From: Terrimesophilobacter bigeumensis
GTDB taxonomy: Bacteria; Actinomycetota; Actinomycetes; Actinomycetales; Microbacteriaceae
Assembly (NCBI RefSeq): GCF_039537265.1
Contig: NZ_BAABAE010000003.1
Coordinates: 868,001 to 932,000 of the forward strand
Length of the DNA stretch: 64,000 nt
Direction: 5' to 3'
Both the position numbers and the translations under genes were made by a program. The notes below the pieces were generated by a model. It did not search any database and was not told where the DNA came from. It saw only the letters and a program-made list of their open reading frames with translations. The stretch's first letter is position 1, and the number at the start of each line of letters is the position of its first letter. Shown piece by piece: positions 25,889 through 34,075 of the stretch.

Positions 25889-27403
25889 ATGACTGAACGT
25901 GAGGAACGAGACCGCGGATCCATGGATCCCGTCGACCGCGTGTTGGCTGCAGCCGACGCCCGGGCGGACAGTCGTGCCCTCTTCGGGGGCTCCGCGCTCG
26001 CACTACAGGGCCAGGCGGCGGCATCCGGGATCGATGGGGACCAGCTCGACCTCGAGGAGCGCCAGGCGCTGCGACGTGTCGGCGGACTCTCCACCGAGCT
26101 CGCCGACGTCACCGAGGTCGAGTACCGGCAGCTGCGGCTCGAGAACGTCGTGCTCATCGGCATCTACGCCCAGGGCGGCCTCGAGGACGCCGAGAACTCG
26201 TTGCGCGAGCTCGCCGCACTCTCCGAGACCGCCGGTGCCGTCGTGCTCGACGGGCTGCTCCAGCGCCGTACGCACCCCGACCCCAGCACTTTCCTCGGCA
26301 AGGGCAAGGCCCAGGAGCTTCGCGACGCGGTCGCGGCGCTCGGAGCGGACACCGTGGTCGCCGACACCGAGCTCGCCCCGAGCCAACGTCGTGCGCTGGA
26401 GGATGTCGTGGGGGTCAAGGTCATCGACCGCACGGCCGTCATCCTCGACATCTTCAGCCAGCACGCCAAGAGCCGCGAGGGCAAAGCCCAGGTCGAGCTC
26501 GCCCAGCTCGAATACCTCCTGCCGCGACTGCGCGGCTGGGGTGAATCGATGAGCCGTCAGGCCGGTGGCCAGGTGGGCTCCGGCGTCGGGATGGGCTCAC
26601 GTGGCCCCGGTGAGACCAAGATCGAGCTCGATCGGCGCCGCATCCACACCCGGATGTCGCGCCTGCGCAAGCAGATCAAGGGCTTCGCGCCCGGCCGGGA
26701 GGCCAACCGGGCGAACCGCAGCCGCCACGCCGTGCCCTCGGTCGCCATCGCCGGCTACACGAACGCCGGGAAGTCGTCGCTGCTCAACCGGATCACGCGC
26801 GCGGGCGCCCTCGTCGAGAACGCACTCTTCGCGACGCTCGACACGGCCGTCCGGCGCACTGAGACCGCCGACGGCCGCTCATACACCCTCGTCGACACGG
26901 TCGGCTTCGTTCGCAACCTTCCGCACGAGCTCGTCGAGGCCTTCCGCTCGACGCTGGAGGAGGTCGAGAGGGCGGATGTCATCATCCACGTCTTGGATGC
27001 GAGCCATCCGGACCCGGCGAGCCAGTTGGCGACAGTGCGCGACGTCATCGGCGAGCTCGGTGCGCGGGACATCCCGGAGATCCTCGTGTTCAACAAGTCC
27101 GACCTCGTGGGCGACGACGACGTGCTGGCTCTTCGCGGTCTCGAGCCGGAGGCGGTCTTCGTCTCAGCGCGCACGGGAGCGGGCATCGACGAGTTGCTCG
27201 CGCGCATCTCCGACCTCATTCCGAGGCCCGACATCCGGGTGGAACTGCTCGTGCCCTATGAGCACGGCGAAGTCATCGCCGCACTGCATGAGCGCGGCAC
27301 GGTCGTCTCTACGAGCTACGAGGAGACCGGGACCCGGATCGTCGCACTCGTGATGCCCGAACAGGCCGGGTCACTGCGCGACTACCAGGTCGTCCCCGCC
27401 TGA
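25889..27403 (+). CDS. hflX: GTPase HflX
   Basis: A 504-residue ribosome-associated GTPase that splits or rescues stalled 70S ribosomes. The HflX N-terminal domain contains DPSTFLGKGKAQEL. The G1 motif is GYTNAGKSSLLN, G3 lies in LVDTVGFVRNLP and G4 is FNKSD. A coiled segment (RRRIHTRMSRLRKQIKG) joins the domains. ATG 25889 is chosen over the open frame to 25832 because the promoter leaves no room for an earlier start. It is convergent with lexA. Confidence 0.93.
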   Translation: MTEREERDRGSMDPVDRVLAAADARADSRALFGGSALALQGQAAASGIDGDQLDLEERQALRRVGGLSTELADVTEVEYRQLRLENVVLIGIYAQGGLEDAENSLRELAALSETAGAVVLDGLLQRRTHPDPSTFLGKGKAQELRDAVAALGADTVVADTELAPSQRRALEDVVGVKVIDRTAVILDIFSQHAKSREGKAQVELAQLEYLLPRLRGWGESMSRQAGGQVGSGVGMGSRGPGETKIELDRRRIHTRMSRLRKQIKGFAPGREANRANRSRHAVPSVAIAGYTNAGKSSLLNRITRAGALVENALFATLDTAVRRTETADGRSYTLVDTVGFVRNLPHELVEAFRSTLEEVERADVIIHVLDASHPDPASQLATVRDVIGELGARDIPEILVFNKSDLVGDDDVLALRGLEPEAVFVSARTGAGIDELLARISDLIPRPDIRVELLVPYEHGEVIAALHERGTVVSTSYEETGTRIVALVMPEQAGSLRDYQVVPA

Positions 27404-27418
27404 CGAGCGCGGTAGGGC

Positions 27419-28162
27419 TCAGACCGAACGCAGCACCGCGACGACCTTGCCGAGAATCTCGGCATAGTCGCCCACGATGGGGGCGAACGCGGAGTTGCGC
27501 GGCAGGAGCCAGGTGTGTCCGTCTCGCTGCTGGAAGACCTTGACGGTGGCCTCATCGTCGAGCATCGCCGCGACGATCTCACCGTTCTCCGCATTCTTCT
27601 GCTGGCGAACGACGACCCAGTCGCCGTCGCAGATCGCGGCGTCGATCATGGATTCGCCGACGACCTTGAGCATGAACAGGTCACCCTTGCCGACGAGCTG
27701 ACGCGGGAGAGGGAAGACCTCGTCCACCTGCTGCTCGGCGGTGATCGGGATGCCGGCGGCGATTCGCCCGACAAGGGGGACCATGGCGGCATCGCCGACC
27801 GGGATGGCCGTGTCGGTCGCGCCATCGCTGGTCGGAACCTCGATGAGCACCTCGAGCGCGCGCGTACGGTTCGGGTCGCGGCGCAGGTAGCCGCTCAGCT
27901 CGAGCTGGCCCAGCTGGTGCGTGACGCTCGAGAGCGAGGCGAGGCCCACGGCGTCGCCGATCTCGCGCATGCTCGGCGGATATCCGCGGGTTGCCACCGA
28001 GCGCTGGATGACCTCGAGGATCGCCAGCTGCTTCTCGCTCAGGCTCTTGCGGCGCCGGGTGCGGCTCGAGGCGAGGCCGAGCTCGACCGGGCCCTGTTCG
28101 ACCGGGCCCTGCTCCACGGAGACCTGATCCGGTGAACTCGGTTGGGCGGTGTCGTCATCCAT
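27419..28162 (-). CDS. lexA: SOS repressor LexA
   Basis: A 247-residue repressor. The N-terminal winged helix begins at LSEKQLAILEVIQRSVATRGYPPSMREIGDAVGL. The self-cleavage site is the Ala-Gly of RIAAGIP, the nucleophile Ser is in VGESMIDA and the Lys in DDEATVKVF. ATG 28162 (MDDDTAQPSS) is preferred. The frame is open to 28303, but that would code through the divergent regulatory region. The first 35 residues carry a 15-base tandem repeat (QVSVE-QGPVE-QGPVE). It is divergent from the LysM gene. Confidence 0.95.
   Translation of the reverse strand: MDDDTAQPSSPDQVSVEQGPVEQGPVELGLASSRTRRRKSLSEKQLAILEVIQRSVATRGYPPSMREIGDAVGLASLSSVTHQLGQLELSGYLRRDPNRTRALEVLIEVPTSDGATDTAIPVGDAAMVPLVGRIAAGIPITAEQQVDEVFPLPRQLVGKGDLFMLKVVGESMIDAAICDGDWVVVRQQKNAENGEIVAAMLDDEATVKVFQQRDGHTWLLPRNSAFAPIVGDYAEILGKVVAVLRSV
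28082..28126 (-). repeat. 15-base tandem units in the lexA N-terminal extension
   Basis: On the plus strand CTCGACCGGGCCCTG and TTCGACCGGGCCCTG are adjacent, followed by a degenerate unit CTCCACGGAGACCTG. They encode QGPVE repeats before the DNA-binding domain. GGTCGA on the coding strand recalls the REP-like core but the relation is uncertain. Confidence 0.6.
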
Positions 28163-28341
28163 TCCGCGCCTGCCAATCTGTGCGTTCGGTCCCGACGATG
28201 AGAATGTCGGTGGTTGCTGATGGTCTTTCTCCTGACAATCGAAACTGTATCCCGGATGGGGCCTGAAGACAAACATCATTTCGAGTGTGTCGCGACACGA
28301 CACGGTGAAATTCTCGAAGATCGGCTTGCTTTTCGCTTCAT

Positions 28342-28401
28342 TCGAAGATAGGTTCGGAACATAGCTTCGTATCCGGCGCTCCCGGCCGAGCGCCGGATAC
28401 G
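28342..28401. promoter_or_regulatory. Candidate SOS boxes and a 14-bp perfect hairpin between lexA and the LysM gene
   Basis: Two overlapping LexA-box-like sites lie here: TCGAAGATAGGTTCGG (28342-28357) and CGGAACATAGCTTCGT (28355-28370). The second matches the recA site in AACAT and CTTCGT. Just after it CGTATCCGGCGCTC (28368-28381) and GAGCGCCGGATACG (28388-28401) form a perfect 14-bp inverted repeat with a six-base loop. The hairpin would lie in the LysM mRNA leader or be a DNA cruciform or operator. Confidence 0.55.
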
Positions 28402-28449
28402 GAAGTTCTCAGGGAGGCCCGCGGGCGCCCGAGTACAGGGGAGGCACAG

Positions 28450-28839
28450 ATGACCACCACCGCACTGAACTACGCCGGGGCGCCTCGTCGCTTGGGCTCC
28501 ACTCGCTTGGGCTCCACTCGTCTGGCCTCCACTCGCCTGCGGATCACTCGACGCGGTCGTGCGGTGCTCGCGGTGCTCATCGTCGTCCCGCTCATCGCGA
28601 TGGCGCTCGCCTTCGCACTGAACGGCGGGGCCGCAACGGCCAGCGCAGAACCGTCCACCACTGACTTCCAGTACGTCACGGTCGAACCGGGCCAGTCCCT
28701 GTGGCAGCTCGCCGAGTCGATCGCGCCCGGTGCCGATCCGCGTGATGTCATCTCCGATCTCGTGCGGCTCAACGGGCTCCAGGGCTCCGTGGTCCACCCC
28801 GGGGAGCGTCTCGCCATCCCGGCCGCCTACGCCGGGTAG
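28450..28839 (+). CDS. LysM protein divergent from lexA (YneA/Rv2719c-like SOS division inhibitor)
   Basis: A 129-residue protein. Residues 14-34 are Arg-rich pentapeptide repeats (RLGST RLGST RLAST RLRIT), followed by one membrane segment (AVLAVLIVVPLIAMALAFAL). A LysM domain at about 75-126 (YVTVEPGQSLWQLAESIAPGADPRDVISDLVRLNGL ... VHPGERLAIP) binds peptidoglycan. Divergent location beside lexA and a shared SOS region match YneA of Bacillus and Rv2719c of mycobacteria, which delay division after DNA damage. The role is inferred from that synteny. GGGGAGG precedes the ATG. Confidence 0.82.
   Translation: MTTTALNYAGAPRRLGSTRLGSTRLASTRLRITRRGRAVLAVLIVVPLIAMALAFALNGGAATASAEPSTTDFQYVTVEPGQSLWQLAESIAPGADPRDVISDLVRLNGLQGSVVHPGERLAIPAAYAG
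28489..28548 (+). repeat. Four 15-base tandem units in the LysM gene
   Basis: CGCTTGGGCTCCACT occurs twice exactly (28489-28518), followed by two diverged units. Each unit is one RLGST-like pentapeptide, giving a strongly basic juxtamembrane segment. Confidence 0.8.
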
Positions 28840-28874
28840 ATCGTCGTGAACCGGGGCCAGCCGGCTCCCTCCCG

Positions 28875-28880
28875 TAGCAT
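28875..28880 (+). promoter_or_regulatory. Probable -10 box of leaderless hisC
   Basis: TAGCAT lies six bases before GTG 28887, with no ribosome binding site between them. Confidence 0.5.
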
Positions 28881-28886
28881 GGCCGA

Positions 28887-29966
28887 GTGGCAGAACTGGA
28901 TGACCTTCCCCTCCGCGACGACCTGAGAGGCCTCTCGCCCTATGGCGCGCCCCAGAAGCACGTCCGCATCCCGCTCAACGTCAACGAGAACTCTCACGGG
29001 ATCCCCGAACCGGTCGCCCGCGATGTCGTGACCGCCCTCGCCGGTGCCGTGCTGCAGGCCAACCGCTATCCGGACCGCGAATTCACGGCGCTGCGCGAAG
29101 GCCTGGCCGACTACCTCGGGCACGGTCTCACGCGCGACAACACCTGGGCCGCGAACGGCTCCAACGAGATCCTGCAGCAGGTGCTGCAGGCCTTCGGAGG
29201 CCCGGGGCGCAGTGTGCTCGGTTTCCCGCCGACCTACTCGATGTATCCGATCCTCGCCCGCGGTACCGGCACCACCTGGGTCGCCGGGAAGCGGGATGCG
29301 GATTACGCGATCACGCCCGAGACGGCCGTTCGCGAAATCGTGGCCACGGAGCCCGACCTCGTCTTCTTCTGCTCGCCCAACAATCCGACCGGAACCCCGC
29401 TGGCGCTCGACACCATCGAGGCGGCCTACGACGCCGCGAGGGGGATCGTCGTCGTCGACGAGGCCTATGCAGAGTTCGCTCCACCCGACACCCCCTCCGC
29501 CCTGACCCTGCTTCCGGGGCGCGAACGCCTCATCGTCTCGCGCACCATGAGCAAGGCCTTCGCCTTCGCCGGCGTGCGGCTCGGCTATCTGGCTGCCGAC
29601 CCTGCGGTCGCCGACGCGCTGCGCCTCGTGAGACTCCCGTACCACCTCTCCGCCCTGACCCAGGCGGCTGCGGTCGCCGCGCTCGGGCATGCGGATGAAC
29701 TGCTCGCGACGGTCGCCGACATCGCCGCCCAGCGCGACCGCATGCTCGCGGAGCTCCCCAGGCTCGGCTTCCCCACCCGCGAGAGCTGGACCAACTTCGT
29801 GCTCTTCGGGGGAGTCGCCGACCCGGCCGCGCTGTTCGACGCCCTCCTGGAGCGGGACATCCTCATCCGCGACGTCGGCATCCCGAACCACCTGCGGGTC
29901 ACCGCGGGTACCGAAGTCGAGACGAGCGCCTTTCTCGCGGCGATGGCCGAGCTCGCGGCTCAATAG
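28887..29966 (+). CDS. hisC: Histidinol-phosphate aminotransferase
   Basis: A 359-residue class-I/II PLP enzyme that transaminates imidazole acetol phosphate. It begins LPLRDDLRGLSPYGAPQ and NVNENSHGIPEPV. PLP contacts include NGSNEILQQVL, CSPNNPTGTP and VVDEAYAEF. The Schiff-base lysine is in SRTMSKAFAFAGVRLGY. GTG 28887 follows a leaderless-type promoter. It heads a hisC-hisB-hisH cluster; hisD, hisG, hisI, hisE and hisF are not in the window. Confidence 0.94.
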   Translation: MAELDDLPLRDDLRGLSPYGAPQKHVRIPLNVNENSHGIPEPVARDVVTALAGAVLQANRYPDREFTALREGLADYLGHGLTRDNTWAANGSNEILQQVLQAFGGPGRSVLGFPPTYSMYPILARGTGTTWVAGKRDADYAITPETAVREIVATEPDLVFFCSPNNPTGTPLALDTIEAAYDAARGIVVVDEAYAEFAPPDTPSALTLLPGRERLIVSRTMSKAFAFAGVRLGYLAADPAVADALRLVRLPYHLSALTQAAAVAALGHADELLATVADIAAQRDRMLAELPRLGFPTRESWTNFVLFGGVADPAALFDALLERDILIRDVGIPNHLRVTAGTEVETSAFLAAMAELAAQ

Positions 29967-29975
29967 ACTGGGACC

Positions 29976-30581
29976 ATGACCATGCACCGCACGGCCGAGC
30001 TTCGCCGCGAGACGAGCGAATCGAGTATCGAGCTCTCCCTCGACCTCGACGGCGCGGGTATCGCCGACATCGATACGACCGTCCCGTTCTTCGATCACCT
30101 GCTCACCGCGTTCTCGAAGCACTCGCTCATCGACCTCAGGGTGCACGCGCACGGTGACACGCACATCGACGTTCACCACACGGTCGAGGATGCCGGAATC
30201 GTCCTCGGGAAGGCGCTCGCGGCCGCCCTCGGCGACAAGGCGGGGATCTCCCGGTTCGGCGACGCCCTCGTGCCGCTCGACGAGGCGCTCGTGCAGGCCG
30301 TCGTCGATGTGTCCGGGCGTCCATACCTCGTGCACTCGGGGGAGCCCGCGGGCTTCGAGCACCACCTCATCGGCGGCCACTTCACCGGCTCGATGGTGCG
30401 GCACGTCTTCGAGGCGATCGCGTTCAATGCGGGCCTCACCGTGCACATCACGGTGCTCGGCGGCCGCGATCCGCACCACATCGCCGAAGCCGAGTTCAAG
30501 GCCTTCGCGCGTGCCCTTCGGCAGGCGATCTCCCCGGATGCCCGGGTGAGCGGCGTGCCCTCGACGAAGGGTGCCCTGTAA
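29976..30581 (+). CDS. hisB: Imidazoleglycerol-phosphate dehydratase
   Basis: A 201-residue manganese dehydratase. Metal-site motifs are FFDHLLTAFSKHS, DVHHTVEDAG, FEHHLIGGHFTGSM and DPHHIAEAEFKAFARAL. It is the monofunctional actinobacterial form without a phosphatase domain. It starts nine bases after hisC and ends two bases before hisH. Confidence 0.96.
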   Translation: MTMHRTAELRRETSESSIELSLDLDGAGIADIDTTVPFFDHLLTAFSKHSLIDLRVHAHGDTHIDVHHTVEDAGIVLGKALAAALGDKAGISRFGDALVPLDEALVQAVVDVSGRPYLVHSGEPAGFEHHLIGGHFTGSMVRHVFEAIAFNAGLTVHITVLGGRDPHHIAEAEFKAFARALRQAISPDARVSGVPSTKGAL

Positions 30582-30583
30582 CA

Positions 30584-31225
30584 GTGTTACGGCCATCCGT
30601 CGTCGTTCTCGACTACGGCAGCGGCAACGTCCACTCGGCGGCGAAGGCCCTCGAGGAGGTCGGCGCGCGGGTCGAGCTGACCGCCGACCGTGCCCGTGTC
30701 GCGGAGGCGGATGGCCTGGTCGTACCCGGGGTCGGCGCGTTCGCCGCCGTCATGGGCGCGCTCGAGGCGGTGCGCGGCCCCGAACTCATCGATCGCAGGC
30801 TCGCCGGCGGGCGACCGGTGCTCGGTATCTGCGTCGGCATGCAGGTCATGTTCGAACGCGGCATCGAACGCGGGGAGGACACCGAGGGGCTCGGGCAGTG
30901 GCCGGGCGTCGTCACGCGCCTCGAGTCGGAGATCCTGCCTCACATCGGCTGGAACCGGGTCGAGGCGCCGGAGGACTCCGCGCTGTTCGCGGGGCTTCAG
31001 AACGAGAGGTTCTACTTCGTCCACTCCAATGCCGCGCTCGACTGGGCGTTGCCGGATGACGCCACCCTCCTCGCCCCTCGCCTCACATGGTCGCAGCACG
31101 GTGGCCGGTTCCTCGCGGCCGTCGAGAACGGTCCGCTCTCGGCGACCCAGTTCCACCCCGAGAAGTCGGGGGCTGCAGGCCTGCGACTCCTGGCGAATTG
31201 GGTGACCGGCCTCAAAGGTGACTAG
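30584..31225 (+). CDS. hisH: Imidazole glycerol phosphate synthase glutaminase subunit
   Basis: A 213-residue class-I glutamine amidotransferase that feeds ammonia to HisF. The nucleophile Cys is in LGICVGMQVMFE, and the His-Glu pair in QFHPEKSGAAGL. The N-terminus VVVLDYGSGNVHSAAKALE is typical. GTG 30584 is used. The HisF partner must be elsewhere. Confidence 0.95.
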   Translation: MLRPSVVVLDYGSGNVHSAAKALEEVGARVELTADRARVAEADGLVVPGVGAFAAVMGALEAVRGPELIDRRLAGGRPVLGICVGMQVMFERGIERGEDTEGLGQWPGVVTRLESEILPHIGWNRVEAPEDSALFAGLQNERFYFVHSNAALDWALPDDATLLAPRLTWSQHGGRFLAAVENGPLSATQFHPEKSGAAGLRLLANWVTGLKGD

Positions 31226-31228
31226 TAT
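31198..31228 (+). promoter_or_regulatory. Possible promoter of priA/hisA
   Basis: TTGGGT (31198-31203) and TAGTAT (31223-31228) are separated by 19 bases. This would give a short leader containing a GC-rich inverted repeat (CCGCGC...GCGCGG). Weak support. Confidence 0.3.
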
Positions 31229-31279
31229 CTGAGACTTGCCCCCGCGCACGCGCGCGGTCCCACAGCAGAAATGACACCG

Positions 31280-32026
31280 ATGAGTGACTTCAACAGGACA
31301 CCGCAACTGGTTCTCCTTCCGGCGGTGGATGTCGCGGACGGCAAGGCCGTCAGGCTCACTCGGGGCGAGGCGGGCACCGAGAAGAGTTTCGGCGATCCCG
31401 TCGACGCGGCGAGCGACTGGATCGACCAGGGCGCGGAGTGGATCCACCTCGTCGACCTCGATGCGGCGTTCGGCCGCGGCAACAACCACGGCACGATCAA
31501 GCGGGTCATCAAGCAGGCGCGCGGGGCCAACATCGAACTCTCCGGCGGCATCCGCGACGATGAGAGCCTCGAGGCGGCGCTCGCGACCGGGGCGAAGCGC
31601 ATCAACCTGGGCACGGCGGCGCTCGAGAACCCGGTGTGGACGGCGCACGTCATCGCCGAGTACGGCGAGGCGATCGCGGTGGGTCTGGACGTGCGCGGTA
31701 CGACGCTCGCCGCCCGCGGCTGGACCAAGGACGGCGGTGACCTGTACGAGGTGCTCGATCGCCTCGAGGACGCCGGATGCGCTCGCTACGTCGTCACGGA
31801 CGTCACGCTAGACGGCACCCTCCAGGGGCCGAATCTCGACCTGCTGCGCGAGGTGGCGAACCGAACCGAGAGGCCGGTCATCGCCTCGGGCGGCATCAGC
31901 AGCCTCGACGACATCGCAGCCCTGCGTGAGCTCGTCCCGCTCGGCCTCGAGGGCACGATCGTCGGCAAGGCGCTCTACACGAAGGCGTTCACGCTCGCCG
32001 AAGCGCTCGACGTCGCCTCGGACTAG
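31280..32026 (+). CDS. priA: Bifunctional HisA/TrpF isomerase PriA
   Basis: A 248-residue TIM-barrel Amadori isomerase. It acts on ProFAR in histidine synthesis and, in actinobacteria, usually also on PRA in tryptophan synthesis because trpF is missing. Motifs include LLPAVDVADGKAVRL (catalytic Asp), IELSGGIRDDESL, VTDVTLDGTLQGPN and IASGGISSLDD. ATG 31280 is favoured for the usual MSDF-type beginning; ATG 31271 is possible. Dual function is inferred from phylogeny. Confidence 0.88.
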   Translation: MSDFNRTPQLVLLPAVDVADGKAVRLTRGEAGTEKSFGDPVDAASDWIDQGAEWIHLVDLDAAFGRGNNHGTIKRVIKQARGANIELSGGIRDDESLEAALATGAKRINLGTAALENPVWTAHVIAEYGEAIAVGLDVRGTTLAARGWTKDGGDLYEVLDRLEDAGCARYVVTDVTLDGTLQGPNLDLLREVANRTERPVIASGGISSLDDIAALRELVPLGLEGTIVGKALYTKAFTLAEALDVASD

Positions 32027-32067
32027 CCGACGGATCCGCTGGCGCCGATGATCCAGACCGTTCGCCG

Positions 32068-32832
32068 ATGACCGAGCCCGGGCCGCTGACCGACTCCGCG
32101 GGACAGCCGTGGGCCGGCCGACACTTCGAGCCCAATCCGAGCCCGGATGACGACGGCAGTGCGCCGCCCGCGCTGCTCGAGGCGATCGCCGGGTTCCGCT
32201 CCGGCGAAGCCGACGAGGTCGCCGTCGTCCAGGCATTCCGGGCATCCAGGCTGCTCATCCCTTTGCTCGCCAGGCTCGGCGAGGCAGGCGTCAACGCGGA
32301 GGGGAAGAAGATCGACAAGAGCCAGGAGCTCTCGATCGTCACGGTGGCCGGGCCGGACGGCCGCACGGTGCTCCCGGTGTTCAGCTCGGTCACCGCGATG
32401 AGCGCCTGGAATCCGGTCGCCCGCCCGGTGCCGGCGGTGGGGCCGCGGGTCGCGCTCGCCGCAGCGAGCGAAGGCACCGACCTCGTTGTGCTCGATCCGA
32501 CCTCGGAGACCGAGTTCGCCATCCGGCGCCCCGCGCTCTGGGCGATCGCGCGGCAGCAGGAGTGGACTCCGAGCTTCCGGTCGGCCGAGGTCGCGGCGGA
32601 GTTCGCGGCGTCGGTCGTCGACGAGCCCTCGGTCAGGGGGCTCGTGCTCACCGCGGGCGATCCGGATGCCCGGCTGCGCGGCCCAGAGCTCCGGGTCGAA
32701 CTCACGCTCATCCCCGGGCTCGAAGGAAGCCAGCTCGAGGACCTGTTGTCCCGGCTGTCTGCCCGGTGGGCGCAGAGCGAGCTCATCGCCGACCGCGTCG
32801 ACTCGCTGGAGGTGGCTCTCCGGTCTAGTTGA
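32068..32832 (+). CDS. SseB-family protein
   Basis: A 254-residue protein with the SseB N-terminal domain (AFRASRLLIPLLARLG ... GRTVLPVFSSVTAMSAWNP). It follows priA as in many actinobacteria. In enterobacteria SseB denotes an enhanced-serine-sensitivity protein, but the biochemical role here is unknown. Its end overlaps that of the convergent DUF1844 gene by eight bases. Confidence 0.75.
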   Translation: MTEPGPLTDSAGQPWAGRHFEPNPSPDDDGSAPPALLEAIAGFRSGEADEVAVVQAFRASRLLIPLLARLGEAGVNAEGKKIDKSQELSIVTVAGPDGRTVLPVFSSVTAMSAWNPVARPVPAVGPRVALAAASEGTDLVVLDPTSETEFAIRRPALWAIARQQEWTPSFRSAEVAAEFAASVVDEPSVRGLVLTAGDPDARLRGPELRVELTLIPGLEGSQLEDLLSRLSARWAQSELIADRVDSLEVALRSS

Positions 32833-33163
32833 CCGGGCCGGTGTACTTCTCACCGGGGCCCTGCCCCGGCGCATCCGGGAACTGCGACGCCTCGCGGAAC
32901 GCGAGCTGCACCGAGCGCAGCCCGTCGCGCAGCGGGCGCGCGTGGTGGTCGCCGATCTCCGGGGCGGCCGCCGTGACGAGGCCGGCGAGAGCCGTGATGA
33001 GCTTGCGGGCCTCGTCGAGGTCGATCTGGGCGTCCGGGTCGTCGGCGAGCCCGCACTTGACGGCGGCGGCGCTCAGCAGGTGCACGGCGACCGTGTTGAT
33101 GAGTTCCACCGCGGGAACCTCGGCGATGTCCCGTGTTGCGTCATCGACCATCGGCTCGCCCAT
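32825..33163 (-). CDS. DUF1844 family protein
   Basis: A 112-residue helical protein with the family core VPAVELINTVAVHLLSAAAVKCGLADD and DLDEARKLITALAGLVTAAAPEIGDHHARPLRDGLRSVQLAFREAS. The start at 33163 (MGEPMVDDATRD) is chosen because AGAGGA stands seven bases upstream; the longer frame to 33256 is not conserved in character. It is divergent from infC, a usual place in actinobacteria. Function unknown. Confidence 0.78.
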   Translation of the reverse strand: MGEPMVDDATRDIAEVPAVELINTVAVHLLSAAAVKCGLADDPDAQIDLDEARKLITALAGLVTAAAPEIGDHHARPLRDGLRSVQLAFREASQFPDAPGQGPGEKYTGPVN

Positions 33164-33277
33164 CGACCATTCCTCTGTTAGACTCGTGCGGGCTCCGGAG
33201 CAGTTTCGCTCCGAGCGCGAAAGTGGAGATTCTCCCACCCGCGACCGCATTCTCAAGGTTACCGGGTAGTAGGCGCC

Positions 33278-33303
33278 CCGCCGTCACGGTCACCCGTGGC
33301 GGT
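33278..33303 (+). promoter_or_regulatory. Hairpin in the infC leader region
   Basis: CACGG-TCAC-CCGTG with flanking CCGCC/GGCGG forms a strong stem-loop about 125 bases before infC. Another small stem, GGAGC-AGTTTC-GCTCC, lies near 33196-33211. The 264-base gap 33164-33427 holds no gene. Structured leaders that bind L20 or IF3 are known before infC operons, but a match to them is not demonstrated. Confidence 0.35.
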
Positions 33304-33414
33304 AGACCAGGGTGCCAGGTTGATGTCGTCGTGCGAAGGCGCGGCGCGCAACAGGTGACTTTCCCCTCTCGCCGCCGAACGGCATCCGTCGTCCGGTGGG
33401 CTGAACACCATGAC

Positions 33415-33430
33415 AGAGGAGTTACCTATC
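33415..33430 (+). promoter_or_regulatory. Shine-Dalgarno site that points to an AUC start for infC
   Basis: AGAGGAG (33415-33421) is followed after six bases by ATC 33428, in the infC frame. The only upstream ATG (33410) overlaps this site and has none of its own. Confidence 0.6.
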
Positions 33431-34075
33431 AGCGATCCCCGTACGAATGACCGGATCCGTGTGCCCGAGGTCCGCCTCGTCGGCCCGAGCGGTGAGCAGG
33501 TCGGCGTCGTCAAGATCGAGGTCGCACTGCGGCTCGCACAGGAGGCAGACCTGGACCTGGTCGAGGTCGCCCCCAACTCGAAGCCGCCCGTCGCCAAGAT
33601 CATGGACTACGGAAAGTTCAAGTACGAAGAGGCGCAGAAGGCCAAGGAGGCCAGGCGCAACCAGGCGAACACGATCCTCAAGGAGGTTCGGTTCCGCCTC
33701 AAGATCGACAAGCACGACTACGAGACGAAGCGCAAGCGCGCTGAAGGATTCCTGCAGGGCGGCGACAAGGTCAAGGCCATGATCCTGTTCCGTGGTCGTG
33801 AGCAGTCCCGCCCCGACCAGGGCGTACGGCTGCTCCAGAAGTTCGCCGAGGATGTCGCCGAGTTCGGCTCCGTCGAGTCGACCCCGACGATCGACGGCCG
33901 CAACATGGTCATGGTCATCGGCCCGCACAAGAACAAGGCCACTGCGAAGGCGGAGGCGGATGCCCGCCGGGCCGCCGCGAAGCCGGCCCGCTCCCGAAGC
34001 GAGGAGCCGGCCGCGCCGGCGCAGAACGAGAGCACAGCACAGGACGACAGCAAGGAAGAGGAAAAGGATGCCTAA
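33428..34075 (+). CDS. infC: Translation initiation factor IF-3
   Basis: A 215-residue factor if read from ATC 33428 (ISDPRTNDRIRVPEVRLV); it is 221 residues from ATG 33410. It keeps 30S subunits free and proofreads start codons. The N-domain runs to about 80, the linker KAKEARRNQANTILKEVRFR follows, and then the C-domain. The last 35 residues are a charged Ala/Lys/Glu tail. Rare start codons are the basis of IF3 autoregulation in E. coli (AUU), and the ribosome binding site placement suggests the same here. Its end overlaps rpmI. Confidence 0.9.
   Translation: MSDPRTNDRIRVPEVRLVGPSGEQVGVVKIEVALRLAQEADLDLVEVAPNSKPPVAKIMDYGKFKYEEAQKAKEARRNQANTILKEVRFRLKIDKHDYETKRKRAEGFLQGGDKVKAMILFRGREQSRPDQGVRLLQKFAEDVAEFGSVESTPTIDGRNMVMVIGPHKNKATAKAEADARRAAAKPARSRSEEPAAPAQNESTAQDDSKEEEKDA

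Noticed and set aside
28163..28303. 47-residue N-terminal extension of LexA
   Set aside because: It would translate the shared regulatory region and has no LexA similarity. MDDDTAQPSS at 28162 is the natural start.
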